A program made the position numbers and the translations under genes. Of a DNA stretch of 59,423 nucleotides, positions 15,339 through 23,549 are shown piece by piece. This DNA is from Verrucomicrobiota bacterium. Lineage in GTDB: Bacteria > Verrucomicrobiota > Verrucomicrobiia > Limisphaerales > J093. Numbering within the stretch: position 1 is the stretch's first letter; each line of letters opens with the position of its first letter. The notes under the pieces are model-generated. The model saw only the letters and a list, made by a program, of their open reading frames with translations. It was not told the DNA's origin and made no database searches. The stretch covers positions 1 through 59,423 of the forward strand of contig JAKLFY010000040.1 of assembly GCA_022710935.1 (NCBI GenBank), read 5' to 3'.

Positions 15339-17729
15339 ATGCCCTCACCGACCAGTTTTGTTTCGGCCACCCGCTGGCGGGTATTTGCCGTCGCGATGCT
15401 ATGCAGCCTGATGCCGGCGCTGCGGGCTGGGGACGCTCTGCCCCTGAAGCCCTGGAGCAGCATGATCGTCCGGGCCGTGCCCAACCAGATGTCGAATGTG
15501 GCCGGCGGCGGGGACGTGAATGGGGATGGGTTGGCGGACGTGGTGGTGGGCGGGCCGCTGGAACGTGACGGGCGTGGGCGGGTGATGGTGTTCCTCGGCA
15601 GGCGCGGCGGTCTCGCGTCAGAACCGGACTGGAACTTCGACGGCGAGCGGGCGAACTCACACCTGGGCACTGCGGTGGTCCTGGCCGACATCAACGGGGA
15701 CCGGGCGAGCGACCTCATCGTTTCGGAGTGGCAAGCGCCTACCGGCGAGACCAACGCTGAGGCGGCTATCCATGTCTTCTTCGGTGGGACCAACGGCTTG
15801 CCGGCGGCGCCGTCGCAGACGCTACGCAAACGGGCCGGGCGGTCTGAGCTGCGGTTTGTTGTCGCCGCGGCGGGCGACGTGAACGGAGATGGTTGTCAGG
15901 ACTTGGCGGTGACGGCCGCTGATCCCACCAGCCAGATTGATCAAGGGATGACCTTGATCGTTCTCCACGGATCCAAGCAGGGTTTGCAGCCCGAGCCAGC
16001 CTGGTTCGCCCATAGCGAACAGGATGGATCGGCCTTCGCCTCGGCTTTTTCGTCCGCCGGCGACGTGAATCAGGACGGCTATGGAGATCTGCTGGTGGGG
16101 GCGATGAAGTTCAACGGGCGCTACCGTTGGGGAGGCAAGGCGTACCTGTTCCTGGGTTCGGCGAAGGGGCTGGGACTTCAACCCGCCTGGACCAGCGAGT
16201 ATCCGTTGCCGGTCGATCTGGGGAAAGAAGGCGACGGGGCGCAGTTCTTTGGTTTCGGACTCGGTCCGGCGGGCGATGTGAACGGGGATGGCGTGGACGA
16301 CCTCCTGATCGGCGCCTGGCACGCCACGCACGGCGACTTCAACGAAGGGGCCGCGTTCCTGTACCTCGGTTCGACGAACACGATCGCGCAAGTGCCGGCC
16401 TGGCGTGTTGAGGGAGGCTGGCCGCGGACTTATCTGGGCGCTTCGGTGAGCAGCGCTGGCGATTTGAACGGCGACGGCTTTGGCGACGTGCTCATCGGCG
16501 TTCCGTACGCGTCGCACGAGGCAAAGGAGGAGGGCGTGGTCGCGGTGTTCTACGGGGCCAAGACCGGCCTCGGTTCGGAGCCGGCGTGGACATTTGATGG
16601 GGATCGAACCAACGGTCATCTGGGCGAGTTTGTATCGAGTGCAGGGGACGTAAACGGCGACGGCGTGCCTGACCTGCTGCTGGCAGGGACAGAGTACCCC
16701 GAGGCCGACAAACCGTTCACCCGGGTGGTCGTGGTCTATGGGCAGCGGGGCGGCCTGACCGGCGGCTCGAATTGGAGTCCGAACAAGCCGCTGTTGGTGG
16801 GCCTGGAGCAACAGATCGAGCGGGTCCCGCGCCGGATTCGTTGGGCCGCGGCGGTCTGCGGCGCGCTGCTGGTTGTGGGCGGCTTTCTCCTGGTCCAGGT
16901 TCGGTTACGACGGCAACTCGCGACGGTGATCCACGAGAACCGACAGTTGGCCGCCACCCAGGAGCGGACGCGGATTGCGCGGGACATTCACGATCATCTG
17001 GGGGCGGACTTGACACGTCTGGCAGCTCAATTGGGCCGGGCGGCAGAGACGACGGAGTCGTCGACGCTCGAGAAGCTGGGCGATTCGGCGCAGCAGACGA
17101 TCAAGACCCTCGACGAACTGGTGTGGGCGACCAACCCGGAGCAGGACACGCTCGAAGGCCTGGCCAATTACCTGGTGGAGTTCGCGCCGGGCTTTCTCGA
17201 GGCGCACGGCCTGGGGTGCGATCTGGCGCTCCCGGATCAACTCCCGCCGCTGCGGCTCCCCGCGCGCGCGCGGCACAACCTCTTCCTGATCGCCAAGGAG
17301 GCGATGCGGAACGCCGCTCAGCACGCCGCCGCCACCCGGGTGCGAGTGGCGTTAAATCTGACGGATCATGAACTCCGGCTGACCATCGAGGACGATGGCT
17401 GCGGCTTTAGCCCGGCTATTTCACACGCTTCGCGAGAAACCGTAACCGGGCTAGCCCGCATAGCAGTCCTCTTGCGAAGTCTGACTACCCTGTGCACGGA
17501 CGGGCAGGCGAATCTGCGGGTTCGAGGGGCCAACAACAACGAGCGGGCACCCGACGCGAGTCAAGTGGGAGAGCCGGCAGGTCTGGAGCTGCCTCCCGGG
17601 AACGGTCTGGGCAACATGCGTGCCCGTGCCGAAGCGCTGGGGGGAAAGCTGGTGCTCGAGCCGGCGGTTCCGCACGGCACACGGCTTTCGGTGGTGGTGC
17701 CCCTCGAGAACGGCTCAGACAGCGGCTGA
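15339..17729 (+). CDS. FG-GAP (integrin-like) sensor histidine kinase with in-frame repeat insertion
   Basis: Membrane histidine kinase of 796 residues. A signal peptide (to about residue 30, PALRAGD) leads into seven FG-GAP repeats (about 40-470) with calcium-type loops such as GDVNGDGLADVVVG and GDVNQDGYGDLLVG. A membrane helix at about 503-525 (AAVCGALLVVGGFLLVQVRL) is followed by a HisKA_3 dimerisation domain with RIARDIHDHLGADL; His551 is the phospho-acceptor. The HATPase domain follows: N box MRNAAQHAA, G1 DDGCGF, G2 GNGLGNMRARAEALGG. Between G1 and G2, residues 690-722 are encoded by a mobile palindromic element (17406-17504). A start at 15270 is the alternative. It forms a two-component pair with the regulator 11 bases downstream. 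Confidence 0.88.
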   Translation: MPSPTSFVSATRWRVFAVAMLCSLMPALRAGDALPLKPWSSMIVRAVPNQMSNVAGGGDVNGDGLADVVVGGPLERDGRGRVMVFLGRRGGLASEPDWNFDGERANSHLGTAVVLADINGDRASDLIVSEWQAPTGETNAEAAIHVFFGGTNGLPAAPSQTLRKRAGRSELRFVVAAAGDVNGDGCQDLAVTAADPTSQIDQGMTLIVLHGSKQGLQPEPAWFAHSEQDGSAFASAFSSAGDVNQDGYGDLLVGAMKFNGRYRWGGKAYLFLGSAKGLGLQPAWTSEYPLPVDLGKEGDGAQFFGFGLGPAGDVNGDGVDDLLIGAWHATHGDFNEGAAFLYLGSTNTIAQVPAWRVEGGWPRTYLGASVSSAGDLNGDGFGDVLIGVPYASHEAKEEGVVAVFYGAKTGLGSEPAWTFDGDRTNGHLGEFVSSAGDVNGDGVPDLLLAGTEYPEADKPFTRVVVVYGQRGGLTGGSNWSPNKPLLVGLEQQIERVPRRIRWAAAVCGALLVVGGFLLVQVRLRRQLATVIHENRQLAATQERTRIARDIHDHLGADLTRLAAQLGRAAETTESSTLEKLGDSAQQTIKTLDELVWATNPEQDTLEGLANYLVEFAPGFLEAHGLGCDLALPDQLPPLRLPARARHNLFLIAKEAMRNAAQHAAATRVRVALNLTDHELRLTIEDDGCGFSPAISHASRETVTGLARIAVLLRSLTTLCTDGQANLRVRGANNNERAPDASQVGEPAGLELPPGNGLGNMRARAEALGGKLVLEPAVPHGTRLSVVVPLENGSDSG
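17406..17504 (-). repeat. Palindromic element inserted in frame in the kinase gene
   Basis: 99 bases whose reverse complement matches 29430-29528 along the whole length at roughly 80-85 percent by eye, including GACTGCTATGCGGG and the TAGCCCGG...CCGGGC hairpin. The hairpin part recurs at 35389-35437. It is exactly 33 codons, has no stop in the kinase frame and lies in the ATP lid. Confidence 0.85.
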
Positions 17730-17740
17730 ACTTCACACCC

Positions 17741-18391
17741 ATGCCTGCGACATCAAAACCGATCACAGTGGCCGTCGTGGACGATGACGCCGAGTTCCGC
17801 CAACTCGTACGCGAGACGCTCCTCGGCGCCTCGGACCTTCAATGTCGGGCCGAGTGCGCGAGCGGGGAGGCGGCACTGGCGGAGTTGCCGGCCCTGCGTC
17901 CGGATGTGGTGTTGTTGGACATCGTCATGCCCGGCATCTCCGGCATCGACTGTCTGCGCCGGCTCCGGCCCTTGTTGCCGGAGGCGCGCTTCATGATGCT
18001 GACGGTGTTCGAGGATTACGACCGCATCTTCGAGTCGCTGCGGGCCGGCGCCACCGGATACCTCATCAAACGAGGCGTTGCGCCGCGATTGGTGGAATCG
18101 GTTCGGGACCTGGCCGAGGGCCAATCGCCCATTTCGCCCTCGATTGCCCGCAAAGTCATCCAGACCTTTCAGCAAGCTGCGCCGACGGATGAATTGAGCC
18201 GTCGGGAGCGGGAGATTCTCGAATGGCTGGCGCGCGGGCGCCAGTACAAGGAGATTGCCCAGGAACTCGGGGTGGCTCTCAACACCGTGCGGACCCATGT
18301 GGGGCGGATCTACAAGAAGCTGCATGTCCACAACGGGCGTGAAGCGGTCGCGAGGTTGGAGGCGAAAGCAAGGGGAGGCGGCAGCCGTTAG
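17741..18391 (+). CDS. NarL/FixJ-type response regulator
   Basis: 216 residues. The receiver domain (1-125) has the acidic pocket VAVVDDDAEF, phospho-acceptor Asp in DVVLLDIVMPG, Thr in MMLTVFED and Lys in GYLIKRG. The LuxR-type HTH (about 150-210) has ELSRREREILEWLARGRQYK EIAQELGVALNTVRTHVGRI YKKL. It begins 11 bases after the kinase stop, so the two form an operon and the regulator should be phosphorylated by the FG-GAP kinase. Receivers of this kind usually bind DNA as dimers after phosphorylation; targets are unknown, although the convergent exported-protein genes downstream are candidates. Confidence 0.93.
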   Translation: MPATSKPITVAVVDDDAEFRQLVRETLLGASDLQCRAECASGEAALAELPALRPDVVLLDIVMPGISGIDCLRRLRPLLPEARFMMLTVFEDYDRIFESLRAGATGYLIKRGVAPRLVESVRDLAEGQSPISPSIARKVIQTFQQAAPTDELSRREREILEWLARGRQYKEIAQELGVALNTVRTHVGRIYKKLHVHNGREAVARLEAKARGGGSR

Positions 18392-18484
18392 CCCGGACAC
18401 TCCGCGGCGCGACAAGACCGCGCGCAGGACTGGATCCAGTGGAATCCTGTCGGTTCAGACGGCGGGCTGCCATGCGAAAAGAAA

Positions 18485-18510
18485 AGAGCGCAGATTTGAA
18501 TCTGCGCTCT
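18485..18510. terminator. Bidirectional terminator-like hairpin
   Basis: A perfect 12-base inverted repeat, AGAGCGCAGATT and AATCTGCGCTCT, with a 2-base loop. It lies between the convergent response regulator and the exported protein gene at 18554. AAAAG precedes it, giving a short U-tract for the minus-strand transcript. Confidence 0.75.
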
Positions 18511-18553
18511 CTCCGATATCGGTGAGAATGAATATCCGAACTCTGGAAGCCGA

Positions 18554-19222
18554 TCAGCCGCGGAATCGGCGAGCGCCGGCGAACAGGACCAAACCAAGCC
18601 CTGCGATGACCGCGAATTGGCTCGGCTCAGGCACCATATAATCGTAAGTCACAGTCACCGTGCCCCAGCCCTTAAAGTCGCTCACATTGACAGTGGCATC
18701 CGACACACCGAACACCGCCCAGCCACCGTCTCCAGCGTAGTTTACGTCGAACGTGCTACCCCCGACGAACGGGGTGAAATCGAGAGGATTGACTGTGGAT
18801 GCCGAATTGCTGCCCGTGGCTTGAAGCGGGCTGCCGAAAGTCGTGAAGTCAGGACCGCTGCCCGCGGTTCCATTTGAGGCTGCCAATGGTACCGGCCCAG
18901 CGACAATGCTCCCGAACGAAATAACTGGAGCGAGTCCGGATGGGCCCAAGGCGCCGACATCCCCGACGATCCATGCCGTCGCGTTGACAGGCTTGGCCGT
19001 ATTGTTCTCAGCCGAGATGTTGGCCTGCAACGTCGCTTCGATTCCGAGTGTGACCCCCGAGAGCGTGCCCCAACCGGGATTGAATTGGGTAAGACTCACC
19101 GTCAACGGGCCAAACGGAACCGTCGTGGGATCGAAAGGCTCAGAGAACGACCTGGAGGCAGCGTTTCCTACGAATGGGATCGCCGCCACGGCAACTCCCG
19201 CCAGTATTTTTCGAATATTCAT
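18554..19222 (-). CDS. Choice-of-anchor-E-like protein with PEP-CTERM tail
   Basis: 222 residues. Signal peptide MNIRKILAGVAVAAIPFVGN, then a beta-rich domain: TTVPFGPLTVSLTQFNPGWG, LSGVTLGIEATLQANISAEN, and near the end GWGTVTVTYDYMVPEP. This arrangement matches my memory of the choice-of-anchor E domain, a secreted domain joined to various anchors. The tail VPEPSQFAVIAGLGLVLFAG then ARRFRG is a canonical PEP-CTERM signal for exosortase processing, in contrast to the VPDSG tails at 2.2-3.5 kb. It lies 26 bases after the paralogous gene 19249-20292, in one operon under the promoter at 20389-20417. Confidence 0.82.
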   Translation of the reverse strand: MNIRKILAGVAVAAIPFVGNAASRSFSEPFDPTTVPFGPLTVSLTQFNPGWGTLSGVTLGIEATLQANISAENNTAKPVNATAWIVGDVGALGPSGLAPVISFGSIVAGPVPLAASNGTAGSGPDFTTFGSPLQATGSNSASTVNPLDFTPFVGGSTFDVNYAGDGGWAVFGVSDATVNVSDFKGWGTVTVTYDYMVPEPSQFAVIAGLGLVLFAGARRFRG

Positions 19223-19248
19223 TATGGTTGTGTTAAAAATCGCGAGCG

Positions 19249-20292
19249 TTAATAGGCTCCATTATTGGCATTGTCAAGAGCGTTTTTCAGCAGCTCCTGG
19301 CACGCGCGATTCGGATCGCCTTTCGGAGTGAAACCGTCCGCGCAGAGCGCGTCATTGGCCAGTGCAATCAGCCAGGCGGCTTCGAGAAAGCCGCTGTCCG
19401 AACAGCCTGGGGCAGGGATCAGGTCTGTCGGTTGGTAAACGCCATGACGGACGTTCAGGACGAACGCCGCAAGCTGACACGCCAGTTGAGAGGCCATGTT
19501 GCTGGCCGAACGCTCGCGCAGCCACGACGAGAAGAGCTTCTTGCTTTCCGTTGTCAGGGCCCCGAAATCCTGTGGCTTCCCCGCGCCATCGACCAAACAC
19601 AGGAAGTCGAGGTAATCGAAGTCGGCTTGTGTAAGCAGGGCGAGACCGTTCTTGTTGCTCCAGAAACCGGCGGTCCCTCCACCGTACTGCTGCTCGTCCC
19701 ACGTGTACTCGTAGGTGACCGTGACTTCGCCGAATCCCCTGAAGTCTTTGACTCGAAACTCCCCATCCGATACGCCCCACACTGCCCAACCGCCCCAACC
19801 CGAGTATGCCACCGGGAACGTGCCACTGCCCAGGAACGGTTCAAAATCGTCCGGGTCCGTCGTGGATGCAGAGCCGACTTCCGTGGCTGACAACGGGCCG
19901 CCAAAATCCGTCCAATCGGGTCCGCCACCAGGCTGTGAATCCGCCGGTGCCAGCGCGACTGGTCCGGCCACCACGTAACCGAAGCTGGCAATCGGTTTGA
20001 GATCCGCGATCGGGCCTGCGGCTTCGACGTCCCCCAAGACAAATGACCTGGCCTTGAGTGTATACGGAGTGCGGTTCTCGGCAGTCATGTAGCATTCGAG
20101 AGTTGCTTTAATCTCGAGCGTAACCCTGGTCAGAAGCGAAGGATCGAACGGAAACTTCTGCAGATTCAGCACTTCCGGTCCGAAAGGGACCGTGGTGGGC
20201 GCGAAAGACGCCGTATCGGTCATGACGTACTGGGCGTTCCCGAGGATTGGCAGGATCAACGCGACAGGCAAGGCAAGCAGCTTTGTTTTCAT
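19249..20292 (-). CDS. Choice-of-anchor-E-like exported protein with C-terminal GFWSNKNG domain
   Basis: 347 residues. Signal peptide MKTKLLALPVALILPILGNA. Residues 25-195 are paralogous to the neighbour at 18554: TTVPFGPEVLNLQKFPFDPS, LTRVTLEIKATLECYMTAEN, FGEVTVTYEYTWDE. Instead of a PEP-CTERM tail it carries about 140 further residues starting GGGTAGFWSNKNGLALLTQA and including FLCLVDGAGKPQDF and LACQLAAFVLNVRHGVYQPT. The G-F-W-S-N-K-N-G start is one I have seen in secreted adhesion or ice-binding-like proteins; function is unknown. No membrane anchor is present, so the protein is probably released or bound to its partner. Confidence 0.75.
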   Translation of the reverse strand: MKTKLLALPVALILPILGNAQYVMTDTASFAPTTVPFGPEVLNLQKFPFDPSLLTRVTLEIKATLECYMTAENRTPYTLKARSFVLGDVEAAGPIADLKPIASFGYVVAGPVALAPADSQPGGGPDWTDFGGPLSATEVGSASTTDPDDFEPFLGSGTFPVAYSGWGGWAVWGVSDGEFRVKDFRGFGEVTVTYEYTWDEQQYGGGTAGFWSNKNGLALLTQADFDYLDFLCLVDGAGKPQDFGALTTESKKLFSSWLRERSASNMASQLACQLAAFVLNVRHGVYQPTDLIPAPGCSDSGFLEAAWLIALANDALCADGFTPKGDPNRACQELLKNALDNANNGAY

Positions 20293-20388
20293 GATGAGTT
20301 GGCTGGTTTGAGCGGTATAACTGATTGTGTTTTGACTCAGTTTATTTACATTCGTCCACTGTCTTTACATTTATCCCTGACGCGCCTG

Positions 20389-20417
20389 TTTATAGCGCCA
20401 GAGAACCGGGTTGTCAA
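20389..20417 (-). promoter_or_regulatory. Sigma70-type promoter for the exported-protein operon
   Basis: On the minus strand, TTGACA (20417-20412), a 17-base spacer, then TATAAA (20394-20389). This is a perfect -35, ideal spacing and a near-consensus -10. Transcription would start near 20382, leaving a leader of about 90 bases before the ATG at 20292. Confidence 0.75.
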
Positions 20418-20734
20418 ACCTGCTTACGGAGAATCATTTAGTAATGCCAGCGTAAGTGCTATGTCGGCTTGTGCGCCTTGTTGTGTAAAGTATTACCGCA
20501 CAGTTTATTGTGCGAATACGCAAACGGAACGTAAGCGCTGGTATCTACAGAAACCCCGCTTTAGCTTGAATCGAACTCCTTGGGTCAGGCCGTTGCCGTT
20601 CTCGGAACTGCGAGCGGCAGCGATGATCGACAATCAAGCGATCTCCGGCTCGATAACTCAGGTGTGAGTGGGAATCTGGGTGCTCGTCGATAGAGGCGAT
20701 TGACTCGATCGAAGACTTCGAACCAATCCCTGGG

Positions 20735-20771
20735 ACAGAAAGATCCTCGCAAGGCTTGCCCTGCGAGGGTC
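20735..20771 (-). terminator. Rho-independent terminator of the deoxyhypusine-synthase-like gene
   Basis: Read on the minus strand: GACCCTCGCA, a 10-base loop, TGCGAGGATC (one mismatch pair), then TTTCTGT. It begins 34 bases past the stop codon at 20805. Confidence 0.65.
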
Positions 20772-20804
20772 TCTTATCTCCGATTGCTGCGCGATCTCAG
20801 CACA

Positions 20805-22016
20805 TTAATCCAGCACCGGATCCGAGCCGTCGATCATCTTGACCTTGTTGTGTTGGAAGTACTCTTTGGTCAGGGCCTTGACCATACGGGCGCGCTGGTC
20901 GTAGAGGCGCCGATGCTTGCGGCGGGAATGCGTGGCCAGTGCGTAGTGTGTGAGGATCGGCATGGCCAGAGTTGTGTCGGTGTAGCAGACGACGGCGTCG
21001 GGCAGGCTTGCTGGGTCGACTTTGCCCCAGCTCACGGCCTCGCTCGGGGTGGCGCCGCTGAGGCCGCCGGTGTCGGGCCGCGCGTCCGTGACCTGGAGGA
21101 AGTAATCCTGGCCGAACTCCTTGATGCGGAGAACCTCCTGGATCTGGGGTTCGGTCTGGAGCATGAAGTTCTTCGGGCTGCCGCCTCCCCAGAGGACGAC
21201 GGCGCTCTTGCCGCCGCTGCGTTTGGCAGCGAGCACGAATGCCGTCGTCTCGTTGACATCGATCGAGGGATTGACGCGCAGCTTGTTGCCGCGCAGTTCG
21301 ACGCCGGCCACGTTCATCCCGATGGTCGAGTCTCCCGGCGACGATGTGTAACAGGGCACGCCCGCGCGGTAGGCGGCGGCCAGGACCGAGACATTCTTGA
21401 GGCCGTTCTTGCGTTCCCATTCGGCGCAGTATTTGCCCAGGAGATAGTGCAGCTCGGCCGTCCCCATTTCCTTTTGGAACTCGGGCTGAACCAGGATGTC
21501 GCGGAGGACGTCGTCCGTGGCCATGAGGGCGTCGGAGTAGGGGATGATGACGTCGTAGATGCGGACCAGGTCGTTCTCGCGCAGATCGGTGTCGTCGAAT
21601 TTGAAGCTGCCGACGTGCACCGGGTAGTTCAGGGCGAAATGCATGTCGTGATACAGATTGGCGCCGGTGGCCACGATCCAGTCGACGAACCCGGCGTTGA
21701 TAAGGGGCACGACGCAGGAGCAGCCCAGGCCGGCTGGCGTGAGCGCGCCGGACAACGTCATGCCGATGGTCACATCCGGCTCGAGCATCTTGTCTCTGAA
21801 CAACTGGCAGCCTTCCTTGAGTCGGGCGCTGTTGTACGCCAGGAAAATGTCGTCCACGATCTGCGGAAGCTTTTCCTTCCCGGTCATGCCTTTGGGGAGG
21901 ATGCGTTTGCCCGACATGTAGTCCGCCTTGTGCGGGCACTTCTTCTTCATCAGCCAATCGGGCGTCTCGGTCAGATCTTCGCGGTAGCGACGGTGTTGTG
22001 GTTTGGGTTTTGCCAT
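20805..22016 (-). CDS. Deoxyhypusine synthase family protein
   Basis: 403 residues. Family enzymes use NAD and spermidine to transfer a butylamine group; in eukaryotes and archaea onto a lysine of eIF5A, while bacterial members are often homospermidine-synthase-like. Diagnostic segments are [15 protein letters not shown] (NAD site), [14 protein letters not shown], the active-site region [10 protein letters not shown] with Lys at the catalytic lysine position, and [15 protein letters not shown], which matches the G-A-x-P-x-E-A-V-S-W-G-K of deoxyhypusine synthases. The ATG at 22016 ([15 protein letters not shown]) is the natural start; the open frame beyond it has no protein-like features. Length is slightly above the usual 340-370. 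It stands alone with its own terminator. Confidence 0.9.
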   Translation of the reverse strand: MAKPKPQHRRYREDLTETPDWLMKKKCPHKADYMSGKRILPKGMTGKEKLPQIVDDIFLAYNSARLKEGCQLFRDKMLEPDVTIGMTLSGALTPAGLGCSCVVPLINAGFVDWIVATGANLYHDMHFALNYPVHVGSFKFDDTDLRENDLVRIYDVIIPYSDALMATDDVLRDILVQPEFQKEMGTAELHYLLGKYCAEWERKNGLKNVSVLAAAYRAGVPCYTSSPGDSTIGMNVAGVELRGNKLRVNPSIDVNETTAFVLAAKRSGGKSAVVLWGGGSPKNFMLQTEPQIQEVLRIKEFGQDYFLQVTDARPDTGGLSGATPSEAVSWGKVDPASLPDAVVCYTDTTLAMPILTHYALATHSRRKHRRLYDQRARMVKALTKEYFQHNKVKMIDGSDPVLD

Positions 22017-22125
22017 AAATTCCAGATGCTCGGCTCGTTTTTCGGACGTCAAGAATACGGGCGCACGCCGGGAAGCCAACCTTTTTCGCCAATCCGCGGC
22101 GGTGCATCTGGTTGTTGTCGGTGTT

Positions 22126-22259
22126 CTGTCGCCCGGTGAGGGCACCGGGCCTAGTGCTCTGATCGTGCACACGAAGGCGTAGGAGTGGGGACGTCCTCGT
22201 CCCCGACCAATGGAGTCGCACAATGTGTTGGCGGGCGACGAGGACGTCGCCCCTCCGGT
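22126..22259. repeat. Hairpin plus GACGAGGACGTC palindromic repeat copy
   Basis: A hairpin CCCGGTG..CACCGGG near 22132-22149 is followed at 22153-22259 by the composite also found at 1-153: TGATCGTGCACACGAAGGCG, the GGGGACGTCCTCGTCCCC arm, then GGCGACGAGGACGTCGCCCC. Confidence 0.85.
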
Positions 22260-22424
22260 GTGGATACTCCCGGTGTGGCAGGCAGACCCCACGCGGCGCA
22301 AACTCGATTCCAACCGACGCACTCCAGATCCACTGTCGGCAGTCTTGCATTTCCAGCCCGCATGCTTTCACATCTTGGAGCTTTCGGATTCAGCATGGTC
22401 ACACCTCGATGAAAAACGCCGGCT

Positions 22425-22533
22425 ATACAGAGCGACATAAATGATGCGGCGCCGGGTCAGGGGACCCGGCCTACAAAGGAACAGACATCGGTGTTGTAGG
22501 CCGCGTGCCCTCACGCGGCGGAACTTCTGACGT
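22425..22533. repeat. Two-hairpin REP element (copy 1)
   Basis: GGCTATACAGAGCGACATAA leads into hairpin one (GCCGGGTC..GACCCGGC), then GTAGGCCGCGTGCCCTCACG with hairpin two (CCGCGTG..CACGCGG) and GGAACTTCTGACG. The same order is found at 29313-29411, and single hairpins in opposite orientation occur at 51930-52012. It reaches to 14 bases before the start of the YhhN gene. Confidence 0.85.
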
Positions 22534-22546
22534 TGTCTTTAGAACC

Positions 22547-23212
22547 GTGAACCTCCTCGTTTTACTCGTGCTGCCGGGTGCGGCCGCGGGACTGGCGCTC
22601 TGGACGGGCCACCTGCCTTTCAAACTGGCTGTGCCGGGTCTGTGCGCGCTGATCCTCGTCGAGGCGATGCGACGCGATGCCGCCGCGCGCGGCGCCGCGA
22701 TCTGGGCTGTCGTCGCGGCCTTTGGCATGTCCATGGTCGGCGATTACTTCCTCTCGAGCCGGCGCGGGCACAGCCACTATTTCGAAGCCGGCATCGCGGC
22801 CTTCTTAGTAGCGCATCTCGGCTACTTGCGGTACTCGCTGGCTCACGGCAGGCTCGATTGGCGGGCGCTGGGGCTGTTGCTGACTGTGTTTGTGGCGTAC
22901 TTTGGGCTGGCGCTGGCGCCCGCGATCGAGAGCCGCGTGCTTTGGGCGGCGGTTCTGGCGTATTTGGCGGTCTCGTGCGTCGGTTTGGCTGCCGCGGTTG
23001 GTCTCGAACAGCCGGGGCGCGTCAAGGGCCTTTACGTCGCCGGCATCGCGCTGATTGTATTCTCCGACACGCTGATATCGTTCAGCGAATTCCTGCGCTG
23101 GCGGGAACTGAATGCCTGGATTCTGCCCACATATTATCTGGCGCACCTGTGCATTACGGCGGCAGTTCTCTTAGCGAGGATCGATCACAGGCTGTGCGCT
23201 GGTCAACTATGA
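22547..23212 (+). CDS. YhhN family membrane protein (lysoplasmalogenase-like)
   Basis: 221 residues with about eight membrane helices. Family motifs: AAFGMSMVGDYFLS with the conserved Asp, FEAGIAAFLVAHLGYLRYSL, and VAGIALIVFSDTLISFSEFL followed by ILPTYYLAHLCIT. YhhN/TMEM86 proteins include lysoplasmalogenases that cleave vinyl-ether lysolipids, though many bacterial members are uncharacterised. The GTG at 22547 is chosen because it begins the first helix (VNLLVLLVLPGAAAGLALW). The open frame extends 14 codons upstream, but those codons come from the REP element, which therefore sits in the promoter or leader. Confidence 0.82.
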   Translation: MNLLVLLVLPGAAAGLALWTGHLPFKLAVPGLCALILVEAMRRDAAARGAAIWAVVAAFGMSMVGDYFLSSRRGHSHYFEAGIAAFLVAHLGYLRYSLAHGRLDWRALGLLLTVFVAYFGLALAPAIESRVLWAAVLAYLAVSCVGLAAAVGLEQPGRVKGLYVAGIALIVFSDTLISFSEFLRWRELNAWILPTYYLAHLCITAAVLLARIDHRLCAGQL

Positions 23213-23549
23213 ATGCGGTTTCACACTACAGAGTCACTGCGATGACATCTCCGCTTCAATAGCCGCAGCCGCCCTGGCTGAACACCGCACCGACGGCGTA
23301 ATGCACCGGCCGTGCGGACAACGCCCGTCGTGCCATCCATTCGCTCAGATCGTCTTCAACCGCAAGGTAAATGGGGATGGCCAAGCGAAGCGCGCCTTGC
23401 TACGGTGTGTGCCCGTGCAAACACCAAGCATGAGGGCGGCCGAGCCCGCCCAAGGAGGAGAGTCCGCGCGGAACGTTGCGCGTTGGCCGCGCCGGGCCAC
23501 GGGAGGCGGCCCAAGCGAACCCGCACCCCGTGAGGCCGTGCGCGACGAG
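23213..23549. other. Intergenic region before the sugar transporter
   Basis: About 340 bases with no clear gene. A segment at 23430-23455 (GAGGGCGGCCGAGCCCGCCC) can fold. Frames leading into the binding-protein gene are open from 23301, but the residues are Arg/Pro-rich and not signal-like. Confidence 0.4.

Larger units (their letters stand above)
20293..20804. other. Intergenic region with promoter and terminator
   Basis: About 510 bases separating two minus-strand units. It contains the promoter at 20389-20417 and the terminator at 20742-20771. TTTACATT motifs at 20346-20370 lie in the 5' leader. No gene is supported. Confidence 0.6.

Noticed and set aside
20700-22139. 479-codon plus-strand frame opposite the deoxyhypusine-synthase-like gene
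   Set aside because: Antisense shadow; the minus strand shows conserved family motifs.
22153-22259. Small plus-strand frames within the GACGAGGACGTC repeat
   Set aside because: They arise from the repeat itself and recur at 1-153.
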